64,000 bases of DNA. It comes from Trichostrongylus colubriformis. Taxonomy: Eukaryota; Nematoda; Chromadorea; Rhabditida; Trichostrongylidae. The notes beneath the pieces were generated by a model. The model saw nothing but the letters and a program-made list of their open reading frames with translations. It did no database searches and had not been told where the DNA came from. Position numbers and translations under genes: made by a program. Location of the stretch: positions 17,255,664 through 17,319,663 of the forward strand of contig OZ022257.1 of assembly GCA_963978905.1 (NCBI GenBank), in the 5' to 3' direction. Below are positions 48,206-59,840 of this stretch, piece after piece (position 1 is the stretch's first letter; every line of letters begins with the position of its first letter).

Positions 48206-49714
48206 GAACCTTTCCCTCATGTTAAAGGGATTTCAAATATAAAACTTACTGATAAATATCACGAGCAGTGATATTGCAAAAAAAGTGCATTCAAATGCGC
48301 GTAACAAAATATATTAGCTCTTATACACTTTCATCTGCACATGCTGGTCTTTTCAACGTAACGCCCACCATTTCCCTCTGCTACCCATATTTGATTGACC
48401 AAAACCGCAGCTTAAACATTTTGAAGAAAATATGGATATAAAATCGTTTTACGAGCGCAAACATGAGATTCGGGGCTCACTAAATGTCTGCGAACGATAA
48501 CAAATGGGTATATGACAGTCTCATTGTAATAATACTGTCAATATGAAGTTAATGCTTGGAAAATCTAAATCATCTCTCCATAGTGTTATTCAAGTTTATT
48601 TGCTAACGATCCAGCAATTTGAGAACCTTTCGATTATATAGAGGGCACAAGCAATAACTCAAGAGCGCACAGGCCTAAAGGATTTAAGTCGAATCTCCTA
48701 TGTTTGTCAGCCAGATGGTTTCTCAACTTATCACTGGTTTCCATTTCTTTTTGTATGCATCACGTCATTCGCATGTGTCCACTGGCTACACTGTAATCGT
48801 GGGTGGTTTCCTCGTGCCAGTCATTACTTCACGAAATCCGGACAAAACATATCTACATGATCGTACGTAGTTTCTGAGATACAACTAATACTTTCTCAAG
48901 CACAGTTAATGCCTTCTTTCAGAGAAGATCAGCCTCTGCTTAAGATGATAGATTTCTGTCCTGCTGTTGAGCCACGTTCTTCCATTCAAAGGAACAGAAA
49001 CGCTTGGAAAAATTTGCATCAACTAGTGGGATAGAAATTTGAATGATCATTTCGAAAGACTGTTTCAGAAGTGCAGAAAAATGTGGACATGTTTGAAGGT
49101 GAAGCCAGATCAACAGCCTTGAAATTGAAAGCAAAGAGTAGAGGTGTTCTCTGCTTGACGATGAAAAACCTTGTAAGGTTCTGGTCTCAACAGTGGACTC
49201 ATGCTGAAGACGCATAGCATACAAGCAGAAACAGAAACCAGCCAGATGTTGATGAACCAATTGACTGAGCAAATGGATCCAGATGAACATAGCAAAAGGT
49301 AATTTCTTTCGTTTGGCGCACTTGTATGCCCCTTATTGGTTTCTCCAACTCATTACACTTGACAAGCATATTTGTGCCTTTGATACCAATATCACTACCA
49401 TAGTACTTGGGTTGGTGTATTCAAAATAGTGGTAGTGGGCTGAATCCTATTTCAATGCGAAATTCTGAGAGGTGAATAGACTGGTACCGACCATCAAATT
49501 CGGTTATATTTCTTTCACGCCTGGTACCTTGTCAATCTCATGAATCCCCTTGTATTGTTAAGGGCTCAGTTATAATGTTTGAACCAGTGCAGAATGAGCT
49601 CCTCTTCATGCGTGATCAAAGTTCAAGGGTGACGTTTCCAAGGAGCTTGCCCAGCAAAGGCAACTAATCCTAGCAGGTATGTTTTTGCAATCTCTATGAG
49701 AGTAACTCTTCTGT
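48206..49714. other. Loop region between copies 1 and 2, shared divergent promoter region
   Basis: No complete gene was built here. The minus strand at 49295-49110 has an open frame (VNWFINIWLVSVSACMLC .. FCFQFQGC type ending) that is also open in the matching inverted loop at 58600-58783. The first exons of both secreted-protein genes face this region, so their promoters should lie in it. Confidence 0.5.
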
Positions 49715-49848
49715 AACATACAGCGCGTGTGGGATGTCAAAACTGCAGGAACCATTTATACAGCAGGCGCGCTATGTTCGTTAGGTTGCAATACTGCACG
49801 TATCGAGCTTCATAAAAGCAGGGCACCAGCAAAGACAGGCATCCGGTG

Positions 49849-50618
49849 ATGTGGCTCTTTTACTTCCTTAGACTTGCTCTTGTGATCGGATTCTATAATG
49901 GAATGGTCAACGCGGTAAGTTTGTACCTGAATCAGGCTTGGAGCTCAGTGAGATCGACATCCTTTTCTTGTACCGTTGTGATACGAAAGTTCGATACATG
50001 CTCGTAGGAAAATCTAAATATTGTACGATTTCTATGGTAACAGGGCAATCAAATCTAAGCGTGGCGCTATGTGTAGTTTCACATAATGAGCATATTCCTC
50101 TATTTTAAACTTCGAGTTTCACGCGGCACAGAAATTTTTTGCTAGCGTTTATGCAGTTGGCCATGAACATAGAAGCAGCGCTCTTTTGTAGCCATGCTTG
50201 AATGTGGAAGAGAGTAGTGCTGAAAGGTAGAAGGGAGAAATAATAATTGTAAAAATGTGAAGCCAAATTAGTGTGTTCTCGTAAAAGGTCGGAAGAGTGC
50301 TCCGCCTGCGATGACGCCAAATATAGAATATTTCGCGGAAGCGTTATTATAGCCAGAGCTCCAAGGGCTCCCAATGACCCCAGTTTCATGAGTGATTCTC
50401 TCTAGGGAATGGCTGAACACTTACAGGTCAATTTTCAGCGACCATCATATGCTGACTCCATGAGGAAGTTGATGGAGAATTCGAGATCTTACGTGACGCG
50501 TCCAGTGTGGACGTGGACCACGACCACGACACAGGAAACTATTCCCGAAGATGTAAACTCTGCGGAAGGCGTTGCGACTACTAACATAAGTGAGGATTTC
50601 GAGGAGAACGACAACTAA
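49849..50618 (+). CDS. Small secreted protein, copy 2
   Basis: Exon 1 (49849-49914) encodes the signal peptide with one change from the other copies (MWLFYFLRLALVIG, Ser to Arg), followed by GTAAGT. Exon 2 (50406-50618) follows TCTCTCTAG and encodes GMAEHLQVNFQRPSYADSMR through SEDFEENDN and TAA, 92 residues in all. AATAAA lies at 50642-50647. Exon 2 differs from copy 1 by one residue (Phe for Leu), so these two are the closest pair for this exon. The charged Arg inside the signal peptide core could weaken secretion. Confidence 0.7.
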
Positions 50619-53139
50619 AGTGCTACATCCTACTGCAAAATAATAAATGTTTTCTACAAGACGCGCTGTAGATAGAATTGGCATGCACGAGATAGGAGCA
50701 TGTTGGATAGGGAATTTTCTAGTGATCATCTACTGATATCAGCAGAGCCGTCCTCTTCAATACTGCTATATCTCTCTAAAAAAGGAGCATTTTCTTCTGA
50801 AGAATGAATCATGAATCACAAAAAGAATCTTGGCTGAATGTTAGCAGGAAATAATTCATGGTGCTGTATTTCCATGATCCGTGAGCGCACTTTTGAGGTA
50901 CAGAGAGAAGGACACCGCCACTTAAATGCGCAGAATGTGCTGTGTGATTAGGCATTGGAGCGCCAATGGAGAGCGATCGTAGTAGTGACAGATTCAATTT
51001 GCACACGTCAAATAAAATACATGTGGCTATGAATGGTGTCAGTACGGCACACCGCACACAACCACTCTTTCACTAGGAATGTTTGCTTCCCCGAACCTAA
51101 TTGCAAAGCTATTTGTGTGAGTGCACCTGAGGTTAACTATGCCACATCCATCCTGTGATCCATGTTCCGTGTTGGCGATGGTTGAAGGTATGGACCAAAT
51201 TTCAATCTTGTGGTACCAACGGTAGCTGACAACTGCTTCTAGAAATCAGCTATCCAATTCTGCGGTCGCCCTATGGTAGCTGGTATTACCTCCTGTCCAA
51301 TATCACTGGACACGGCATTTTCAAAAGAGTAGGCATCTTTCAAACTAAAGCGCTGGCACTAGTAACGCACCAAGCTGCTCATGTATATCAAGGAAAACCA
51401 GTGAACTATGTTTCGAGGTACACTAGCTGTGAACCATTTGAAATGACCTTCTTCGCAAATATCTCTATCTGCAAAATATCTTCTATCATGAACCGTCTTA
51501 AAAACCAATACATAGGGAGCAAATTTCTCGGAGGAATACTGTCGACATTTCTGCAAAGTTAAGTGAGTGATATGTCGCCTAACGAATCAAAAAGCGGAAG
51601 AAGATGGATCTCGTAGCATGTAGCCTAATCTCGCCACCCCTGATTTCCTTCTTTCTAGTGTGCGCAGTTCTAATAGTCGTTAAAGAGCAGCAACCTCGTA
51701 GGTTCTGTTCACGCTGTTTGGCTTCATAAAATTGGGTTTGGATAAAGTTCCGACCACTTAGAATGAAAAACTTCGCAAAACCACCGTAACATAACTTCAA
51801 AATATCAAGATGTTGGGAACCTGCAACTACCTTAAAAATGGTCAAGTTCACCATAGAAAAGATTATCTTAACTGCGATAGCGACGCCGCCATACGAACCG
51901 GTTTTCGTGGCAGATATTTTCTGAGGTCAACCGTCTTCGAATCACTGGACTACTCTTTTTTATGTGATTTTGAAATGCCATTAATATGGCCCTTTATTTG
52001 AATCAAAACATTCTGAGTAAGTTTATAAGTTCTACGCTGGGACTGCTTCACAAGGGGCCTATATTGTATGGGGGGCCCCTTTTGTGGTGAATTGGGTCAA
52101 ATTTTCAAGAATTTTTCCTCAACATGACCCTGTTTAAAAGACCTTAACGACGAACGAGTCTAACAAAGAGAGGAGACGAACGGAAAGTAAACATGAAGAC
52201 TTAGAGAAATCCTACATATGTTTTGAAACAACCGCAACCTCGAGCAATCAAAGACTGTTAAATAAAACTAGAGCATTACCGCCACAGGTCATCGCTCACA
52301 GTGGTGTAATATGCGCGAAAAAGTGTGCACTCTTCAAAACCGACCAATCTCCTCAGAAGAAGGCCTCACTAGACGAATATTACCAGATAATTAATAAATA
52401 ATATATTAGTAATACAGCTTGAAGCGGGTAAAAATCGTCGCGCTTGCAATTCATTCTGCAGGCACACCCCATCTACATATCTCCGTGATATGTCTGTAGC
52501 ACTCATGTGTATCAGCGCTTCATCGTTAACGCAAAAAGCGCAAAGTATTAGTTGACGTTTGCCTTTCTAAGATCGTTGTCAGCTTTTATTAGTTCCGTTC
52601 GGTCACCTTTCCACAAAAAGAACGGATTACCCTCCACAATCTCTGCATAAATACTTTTATAAAGTGCCCGAAAGTTTTATTCAAAGAGTGATTCAGAAGA
52701 ACTCTCAGAGCAAAAAGTCAATATGCTCGTGCATTCGAGCATAAACACTATGTTGCAGCTCGAGAAAACAGAACAACTTTTCTTTCATTGGCTTTGAAAA
52801 TACTTTTCCCCCTAGTCTGCAGAATGGTACAGCCACCTCATCTCTTCTCTTCGCTTTGACCTCCATGCCGAAAATATATTGTGGTTGTGGTTTTTCATTT
52901 TCTATTAACGGGAAGAGAAATTGCTATCTGATCCAGAGAAAAATTAAATGTCCCAAAGTAGGGCTTGGAGGTGCCAGAATGTCAGGTAGCGCGTAAATGG
53001 CAGAGGCGTCGTGCAGCCTTCAATAAATTCAACTAGGATTCTGCAAGGTATGCAATCGTAATGGTATTGAAGGGTATTGAAGGTTTTGCTGCGCCTTCCG
53101 ATAGGAGCAGGCGCAGCATTTTCAAAATAGACGTCAAAT

Positions 53140-53208
53140 TTTTACACTGGGTCATACTCGGAAGCATGTAGATGTTAAGTTTTACACTGGGTCATACTCG
53201 GGAGCATG
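53140..53208. repeat. Tandem duplication, 40-base period
   Basis: TTTTACACTGGGTCATACTC occurs twice, starting 40 bases apart, each time followed by GG(A/G)AGCATGT. Confidence 0.85.
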
Positions 53209-53681
53209 TTCTTTGCTTGAGCTCATGTGTCAACAACGACTGCTTATCGAGACCCAAACAAGAGCAAGTCCTTTTGATGGCGAGAAGTGAGAAAAGGATT
53301 GTTAAGAACCCAAGAAACATAACGAAAACCAGACCGATTTTGCCAGAGGATGAATGATAGCAGATGGAATCAATGCGCATGATTAGTCTCAGAGTTCACC
53401 TTTTCCTCATTGTTTTTATCCAGATTTTTTTTCTGATGAAAAAACCAAGCTATGACGGACCGGATGATTATCGGCACCATCGCATGAGTAAAAGACTTCA
53501 AACATGGTTATCCGATGGAAATAGAGGTTAGAGTTCCATGGTACAGAGAACTTGTGCCGAGAGGAGCCATTTCGAAGGGGTTAGGGAGTTCAAGCCGATT
53601 CTCATAGAAGCATGGCACCAGGACTGTAAACATTCTGATAAGAACTTCATAAAAGTCTGAGTAATCAAAAATCTCGGCTAT

Positions 53682-53837
53682 TTAAAGCAACGAGGGACCA
53701 TATGCTTGGAGAATCATCATTTTTCTCTTGTTCATTGTTTCTTCGCTGTCAAATGCTTCAGGCTCCTCAGTTGCTGTACCATTTTGCAGATTAGTAGAAA
53801 GAGCATTCACAAAGCAAATGAAGAGAAGGAATTTCAT
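53682..53837 (-). CDS. Possible short secreted peptide precursor
   Basis: From ATG at 53837 the frame encodes 51 residues: a signal-peptide-like start (MKFLLFICFVNALSTN), an acidic spacer (TEEPEAFDSEE) and a basic NKRK site followed by MMILQAYGPSLL and TAA. This is the layout of a small neuropeptide-like or other processed secreted peptide. The frame continues 13 codons upstream of this ATG, which was preferred because it exposes the signal peptide. No homologue was recognised, and at this length chance cannot be excluded. Confidence 0.33.
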   Translation of the reverse strand: MKFLLFICFVNALSTNLQNGTATEEPEAFDSEETMNKRKMMILQAYGPSLL

Positions 53838-54917
53838 ATTTTCTAGCTGGAACCTGGTATGGATGCACGGATACACGTCGACACTGACTGCACTTTTTAC
53901 TTGGAATGTTCTCTAAATCACTTTGTAGACAGAGTTTTTACATCGTTTGTAAGTTTCGCAGTTCCACCATTTCTACGACAAGAGATATAACTTTCGTGGC
54001 AGACGAACTTATGGTTGGAGCGAGATATAAATTTCATGGAAGACGAACTTACGGACGGCCATACTCAGCGGTTTATATATGCAGTAGGATAGTCTTCAGT
54101 AGGTGTCGCTAACTAGCCACATTCGACTGCTGATCCATTTAGATGTAAGTGTCCGCAATGTTGATGCGAATCGCATCATGTACCATGCACTGCTCCAGAA
54201 AACCAGCATGGTGTTGGAGGAGGCTTCGATGAGAACTTTGGACGTGTCCGTTCTCGCTGTGGACTGCATCAGAGGGTATACTCGAAAGAAGCAATCCGCG
54301 TTGCGTCCTGAGGTGAGAAGCAGTAACTGTTCCATCCAGACCATTTTTTGTATCCTGTCTTAACAGGAGAGGAAACAAAGTCGGGAGACCATCTGCAATA
54401 AAACACACAGTCGGCGTGGTTTCAAACGCTGATTTCGAATCATTAATCAAGATATGCCAAACTATTCTGTGGATAGAGTCATGAGGGTTTTTCTGATTAA
54501 ATAATATTATCGATTGATAAGTTCAGAAGTATGTAGCGCGCGAGCCAGGCATTTCAGCGTGAACCAGTGCGATTTCCGTGTTCAAGGAATCAAATCACCT
54601 CACAGGACAAGCTTATAGTCAATTCAAGGATTTGAACGAAATTTCGAAAATAATCCATGAGCTTTGGGTGGCAACGCGTTATACAAAGAGGATGTCGTCG
54701 ATTCTCGACGAGCAAATGCTCTTATTTGCCGCTTGTCACGTACTTTTAGTGTGATAGACAACTTACTCACCACATGTCCACCCCTACCTTTCCGAAGTTT
54801 TTGATTTTTGAAAACTGCTGTTTATCGCCGCAGCTCGCGATGCTCAACACGTTATACGTGTGAGTACTGATAAGCAATGGTAAATATACCATTCAGAAGC
54901 TGAGTTAAGGTGACAGG

Positions 54918-54991
54918 GGTGTCGGTAGTGTAATGGATTAGCACATATCCCAGGAAAGGATGAAGTGCGGGTTCGAGTCCCATCCGACACC
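54918..54991 (+). repeat. tRNA-like sequence within a dispersed element
   Basis: It has a perfect seven-pair acceptor stem (GGTGTCG with CGACACC), an A box (TAGTGTAATGG, 54926-54936) and a consensus B box (GGTTCGAGTCC, 54970-54980). The anticodon arm closes with a seven-base loop CAGGAAA that lacks the universal U at its second position, and the T stem pairs poorly. It is therefore not a normal tRNA gene but a tRNA-derived element. The surrounding sequence (CGAAGC-TTT-GCCCATAACTCAGCATCCTTGTA) recurs at 57915-58208. Confidence 0.7.
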
Positions 54992-56966
54992 GAAGCTTTT
55001 GCCCATAACTCAGCATCCTTGTAGCAACTTTCCGAAGTTTGTTCAGAAACGCGCTTTGCTGAAAACTGCACCAAAGGGTAATTCGACTTTCTGGCCCGGA
55101 TATCACAACCCTTTTACGCAGCACGCCTAACTTGTGTGTTACGGGAATAGCTCATCTAAACATGTTGGATCACTGCGTGCTCAACAATCATGCAGACAGG
55201 GATAGTGAGGAAAGCGCAATATATCAAGTTGGCGCACAATTAATGCGGCATTTTATCATTACGTTTTTCTGTGGTGGAAACTGACGTGTTGACGACTAAT
55301 GAATGGGTAACAGCCTTTGATTGAGATTGTGAAAGCGCTCCTAGATAATCATTGTGACAAATTTTTCGAAAATATTATTGTTGTTTTTGCCAAACAAAGC
55401 TGATGAAGGAAGCCGCATCAACAATTCAACAACCCAATATTAATTAGTGTACATGGTGCCACTTTTGTAGATGTTCCTCAGACATTTAAGTGAAAACCTT
55501 ATGTAAAGCAAAAAAAAGTGCTTCAACGACGGTCTCGTCTATCACACCTTTATGTGTCTCATGCAGATGACCACTTCAAATCGCATCGTGTACGTCTGTG
55601 GTATGCAGTTGCTGGTAGATCATAAATTTATCTTGCATTCATCTGCGACAAGGCGAGGAACACATTTTACATTTGACAGCGGTGCATTCAGAAAACCTCC
55701 ACAACTGCGCTCAGACAATTGTTGCGCTCAGACAGTATGTACACTGATATGTGTACACAGTAACTGCGCTTAGACGGTACGTACACTGATATGTGAAACA
55801 TCGCAAATGATCACCTCACCCTGTTATCCTCTCCTTGTCTTGTATGACAAGATTTCGCTCCAGCGTAGATGTAGGTCGTTACTTACGACCGTTGTCTTTC
55901 GTTAGCTTCATGCAGACACAGCGGCAATTGAACAGATTTCCGTATCTTTATTGAATCCGCTAAAGTAGGAACAGCCCCATCGAATTTGATGTACCTTTAT
56001 GACTTCAGTAGCTCCTAGTTAGTAACCTTTCGTGAGCTGCCGATTACAATTTTCACGGGCTCAAGGAGAACACAAGTCAGTTGACTCACCAAGCACTTGT
56101 GCATCCACAATGAATGGGCCAAAATTTCGACTATAACATGTTGCAGATCCTAGGACTGTTTCAAAATCATAACTATGTTCTGCGAGTTCGAAGAACCTTT
56201 GATACCAGATTCGAGCTTAACAGGGTTCTTGCCGTGACTGCTTGTTTGAAAATATTCCGCATCCGTCAACGCCATTAAGATTTGCTGGAACGGCGATTTC
56301 GACGCTACCCTCATTCCACATCGCCACCGCCGTGGAAGCCACCGTTGGACGCTACTTCAGGACCCAGTGACGCTTTAGTAGAAGTGAAGTGAAACAAACA
56401 TTTTTAATGAAGGACTGGTAGTGTGTGTGGTGTGCCATACTGACAAAATTCACAGCCACATGTAATTGCCAGGATGTTGGACCCACAACTTTTTAACCGC
56501 AGTTATCGGGCATCACTGTCTTCGACGTCGCGAAGTATCGAACGTTATGTTTTCGTGGATGGAAAACAACGGACATTCCATACTCTCATTTGCATCTGTC
56601 ATTACTGTGATCGCTCTCCATTGGCGTTCCAATGCCTTATCACACAGCACATTCTGTGCATTCAGGTAGCGGTGTCCCTCTCTCTGTACCTCAAAAGTGC
56701 GCTCACGAATCATGGAAATACAACACCATGAATTATTTCCTTCTAACAATCAGCCAAGATTCTTTTGTGATTCATGATTCATTTTTCAGGAGAAAGTGCT
56801 ACTTTTTAGAGAGATATAGCAGTACTGAGGAAAACGGCTCTGATGATATCAGTAAATGATCACAAGAAGATTACCTATCCAATGTGCTCTTATCTCGTGC
56901 ATGTCAGTACTATCTACAGCACGCCATGTGGAAAACATTTATTATTTTGCAGTAGGAAGTAGCACT

Positions 56967-57734
56967 TTAGTTGTCGTTCTCCTCGAAATCCTCACTTATG
57001 TTAGCAGTCGCAACGCCTTCCGCAGAGTTTACATCTTCGGAAATAGTTCCCTGAGTCGTGGTCGTGGTCCACGTCCACACTGGGCGCGTCACGTAAGACC
57101 TCGAATTCTCCATCAATCTCCTCATGGAGTCAGCATATGACGGTCTCTGAAAATTGACCTGTAAGTGTTTAACCATTCCCTAGAGAGAATCATTCATTAA
57201 ACTGGGGTCATTGGGAGTCCTCGGAACTCTGGGTATAGTAATGCTTCCGCGAATATTCTATATTTGGCGTCATCACATGCGGAGCACTCTTCCGACCTTT
57301 CAAGAAAACACACTAAAGTGGCTCCATATTTTTACAGTAATGATTTCTCCCTTCTACCTTTCAGCACTGCTCCCTTCCACCTTGAAGCGTGGCTACAAAA
57401 GAGCTCTGCTTTAAGTTCATAGTCAACTGCATGAATGCTAACAAAAAATTGCTGTGCCGCGTGGAACTCGAAGTTTAAAATAAAGGGATACCCTCATTAT
57501 GTGTAACTCCACATAGCGCCACGCTTAGATTTGATTTCCCTAGTACCGTAGAAATCGTACAATATACAAATTTTCCTACGGGCATGTATCGAACTTTCGT
57601 ATCACAACGGTACAAGAAAAGGATGACGATCTCACTGAGCTCCAAGCCTGATTCAGGTACAAACTTACCGCGTTGACCATTCCATTATAGAATCCGATCA
57701 CAAGAGCAAGGCTAAGGAAGTAAAAGAGCCACAT
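56967..57734 (-). CDS. Small secreted protein, copy 3
   Basis: Exon 1 (57734-57669) encodes the signal peptide (MWLFYFLSLALVIGFYN, then GMVNA) up to a GTAAGT donor. Exon 2 (57179-56967) begins GMVKHLQVNFQRPSYADSMR, retains RPVWTWTTTTTQ and SEDFEENDN, and gives 92 residues. Differences from copy 2 are MAE to MVK, Lys to Arg, ETIP to GTIS and ATT to ATA. TTTATT at 56938-56943 is the polyadenylation signal on this strand. The reading frame and both splice sites are intact, so the gene should be functional. Confidence 0.72.
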
Positions 57735-57914
57735 CACTGGATGCCTGTCTTTGCTGGTGCCCTGCTTATATGAAGCTCGATACGTGCAGTATTGCAACCT
57801 AACGAACATAGCGCGCCTGCTGTATAAATGGTTCCTGCAATTTTGACATCCCACACGCGCTGTATGTTACAGGAGAGTTACTCTCGTAGAGATTGCAAAA
57901 AGATACCTGCTAGG

Positions 57915-58208
57915 TTACTACAAGGATTCTGAGTTATGGGCAAAACCTTCGGTGCCGCACGGGACTCGAACCCGCACTTCATCCTTTCCGGGGAAATGTG
58001 CTTTTTGAATGGTATATTTACCATAGCTTATCAGCACTCACACGTATAACGTGCTGAGCCGGTTGGCCAATTTCGGCATCGAACCGTGAAGCTGAAAGCT
58101 TTAGTAATGATTTTTATATTTTTAATTTTTGATAACTGCTGTTTATCGCCGCAGCAGTTATCCCGTCCTTCACCGAAGCTTTAGCCCATAACTCAGCATC
58201 CTTGTACT
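57915..58208 (-). mobile_element. tRNA-like insertion with inverted ends and a 12-bp target duplication
   Basis: ATACCTGCTAGG occurs on both sides (57903-57914 and 58209-58220). The inserted DNA begins TTACTACAAGGATTCTGAG and ends CTCAGCATCCTTGTACT, so its ends are inverted repeats of roughly 39 bases. Inside on the minus strand is a B box (57962-57972 complementary) and part of the tRNA-like element seen at 54918, with its 5' half deleted. Block 1 has the uninterrupted site once (about 49668-49681), which shows directly that this is an insertion. Confidence 0.85.
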
Positions 58209-58220
58209 ATACCTGCTAGG

Positions 58221-59700
58221 ATTAGTTGCCTTTGCTGGTCAAGGTCCTTGCAATGGTCACACTTGAACTTTGATCACGCATGAAGAGGAGCTCATGCTGC
58301 ACTGGTTCAAACATTAAACTGAGCCCTTAACAATATAAGGGGATTCATGAGATTGACAAGGTAACAGGCGTGAAAAGAAATATAACCGGAATTTGATGGT
58401 CGGTGCCAGTGCTCACCTCTCAGGATTTCGCATTGAAATAGTTTCCAGCCCACTAGCACTATTTTGAATACACCAACTCAAGTACTACGGTAGTGATAAT
58501 GGCATCAAAGGCACAAATATGCTTGTCAAATGTGATGAATTGGAAAAACAATAAGGATCATACAAGTGCACCGAACGAAAGAAATTACCTTTTACTATGT
58601 TCATCAATCAAGGATCCTATTTGCTCAGTCAAATGGTTCATTAACATCTGGCTGGTTTCTGTTTCTCCTTGTATGCTATGCGTCTTCAGCATGAGTCCGG
58701 TATTGAGACGAGAACCTTCCAGGGATTTTCATCGTCAAATAGGGAACACCTCTACTCTTTGCTTTCAATTTCAAGGCTGTTGATCTAGCTTCATCTTCAA
58801 ACATGTCCACATTTTTCGGCACTTCTGAAACAGTCTTTCGAAATGATCAGTCAAATTTCTATCCCACTAGTTGATGCAAATTTTTCCAAGCGTTCCTGTT
58901 CCTTTGAATGGAAGAACGTGGCTCAACAGGAGGATAGAAATCTATCACCTTAAACAAAGACTAATCTTCTTTGAAATAAGGCATTGACTGTCCCTGAAAA
59001 AAGTATTAGTTGTATTTCAGAAACTACGTATGATCATGTAGATATGTTTGTACGGATTTCGTGAAGTAAAGACTGGCACGAGGAAACTAATAAAGCGGAT
59101 TATGTTTTATGCGACTGAATTCTCTCCTGTGCCACCCCAAAAGATTACAGTGTAGCCAATGATCACATGCGAATGAGGCGATGCATACAAAAAGAAATGG
59201 AAACCAGCGATAAGTTGAGAAACCATCTGGCTGACAAGCATATGCGATTCGACTTGAATTCTACAAGCCTGCCCGCTCTTGAGTTATTGCTTGTGCCCTC
59301 AATGTAATTTTCAAATTACTGGGTCGTTAACAATAAGCTTCCAATCTTGAATAACACTATGAAGAGATGATTTCGATTTTCCAAGCATTAACTTCATATT
59401 GACAGTATTATTACAATGAGACTGTCATATACATTTGTTATCGCTCGCAGACATTTAGTGAGCCCCGAATCTCATCCTATTTTCTTCAAAATGTTTAAGC
59501 TGCGGTTTTGGTCAATCAAATATGGGCAGCAGAGGGAACTGGTGGGCGTTACGTTGAAAAGACCAGCATGTGCAGATGAAAGTGTATAAGAGCTAATGTA
59601 TTTTGTTACGCGCATTTAAATGCACTTTTTTGCAATATCACTGCTCGTGATATTTATCAATAGGTTTTATATTTGGAATCCCTTTGACATGAGGGAAAGG
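58221..59700. other. Loop region between copies 3 and 4
   Basis: Reverse complement of the loop in block 1. The plus-strand frame ending at 58783 (VKWFINIWLVSVSPCMLC .. CFQFQGC) is open here as in block 1. The alternative frame covering the same DNA, open for about 116 codons in block 1, has stops in this copy. Confidence 0.5.
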
Positions 59701-59840
59701 TTCTGTAACACACTGCGCACTTGAGATGTTAAAGCTGCAGGCACCATTTATACAGCAGGCGCGCTATGTTCGTTAGATTGCAATACTGCACGTATCGAGC
59801 TTCATATAAGCAGGGCACCAGCAAAGACAGGCATCCAGTG

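Larger units (their letters stand above)
46340..51360. repeat. Large inverted repeat, block 1, carrying a divergent gene pair
   Basis: The left arm (about 46340-48205) is complementary to the right arm (about 49715-51360), around a non-palindromic 1.5 kb loop. The outermost match is CATCAGTTTGAAAGATGCC (from about 46350) against GGCATCTTTCAAACTAAAG at about 51331. Each arm holds one copy of the small secreted-protein gene plus its 3' flank. Arms are similar but not identical, with indels, so the repeat is not freshly made. Confidence 0.85.
51361..56399. other. Spacer between the two inverted-repeat blocks
   Basis: About 5 kb of A/T-rich DNA. It contains a possible short secreted peptide (53682-53837, minus), a 40-base tandem duplication (53140-53208) and a tRNA-like repeat (54918-54991). 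The other frames are short, overlap on both strands (for example at 54096-54450) and were not called. Confidence 0.55.

Noticed and set aside
54096..54450. Overlapping 82-103 codon frames on both strands
   Set aside because: No motif, signal peptide or splice sites favour either strand.
54918..54991. Functional tRNA gene
   Set aside because: The anticodon loop lacks U33, the T stem is poorly paired, and flanking sequence recurs with a second, truncated copy, so a tRNA-derived repeat fits better.
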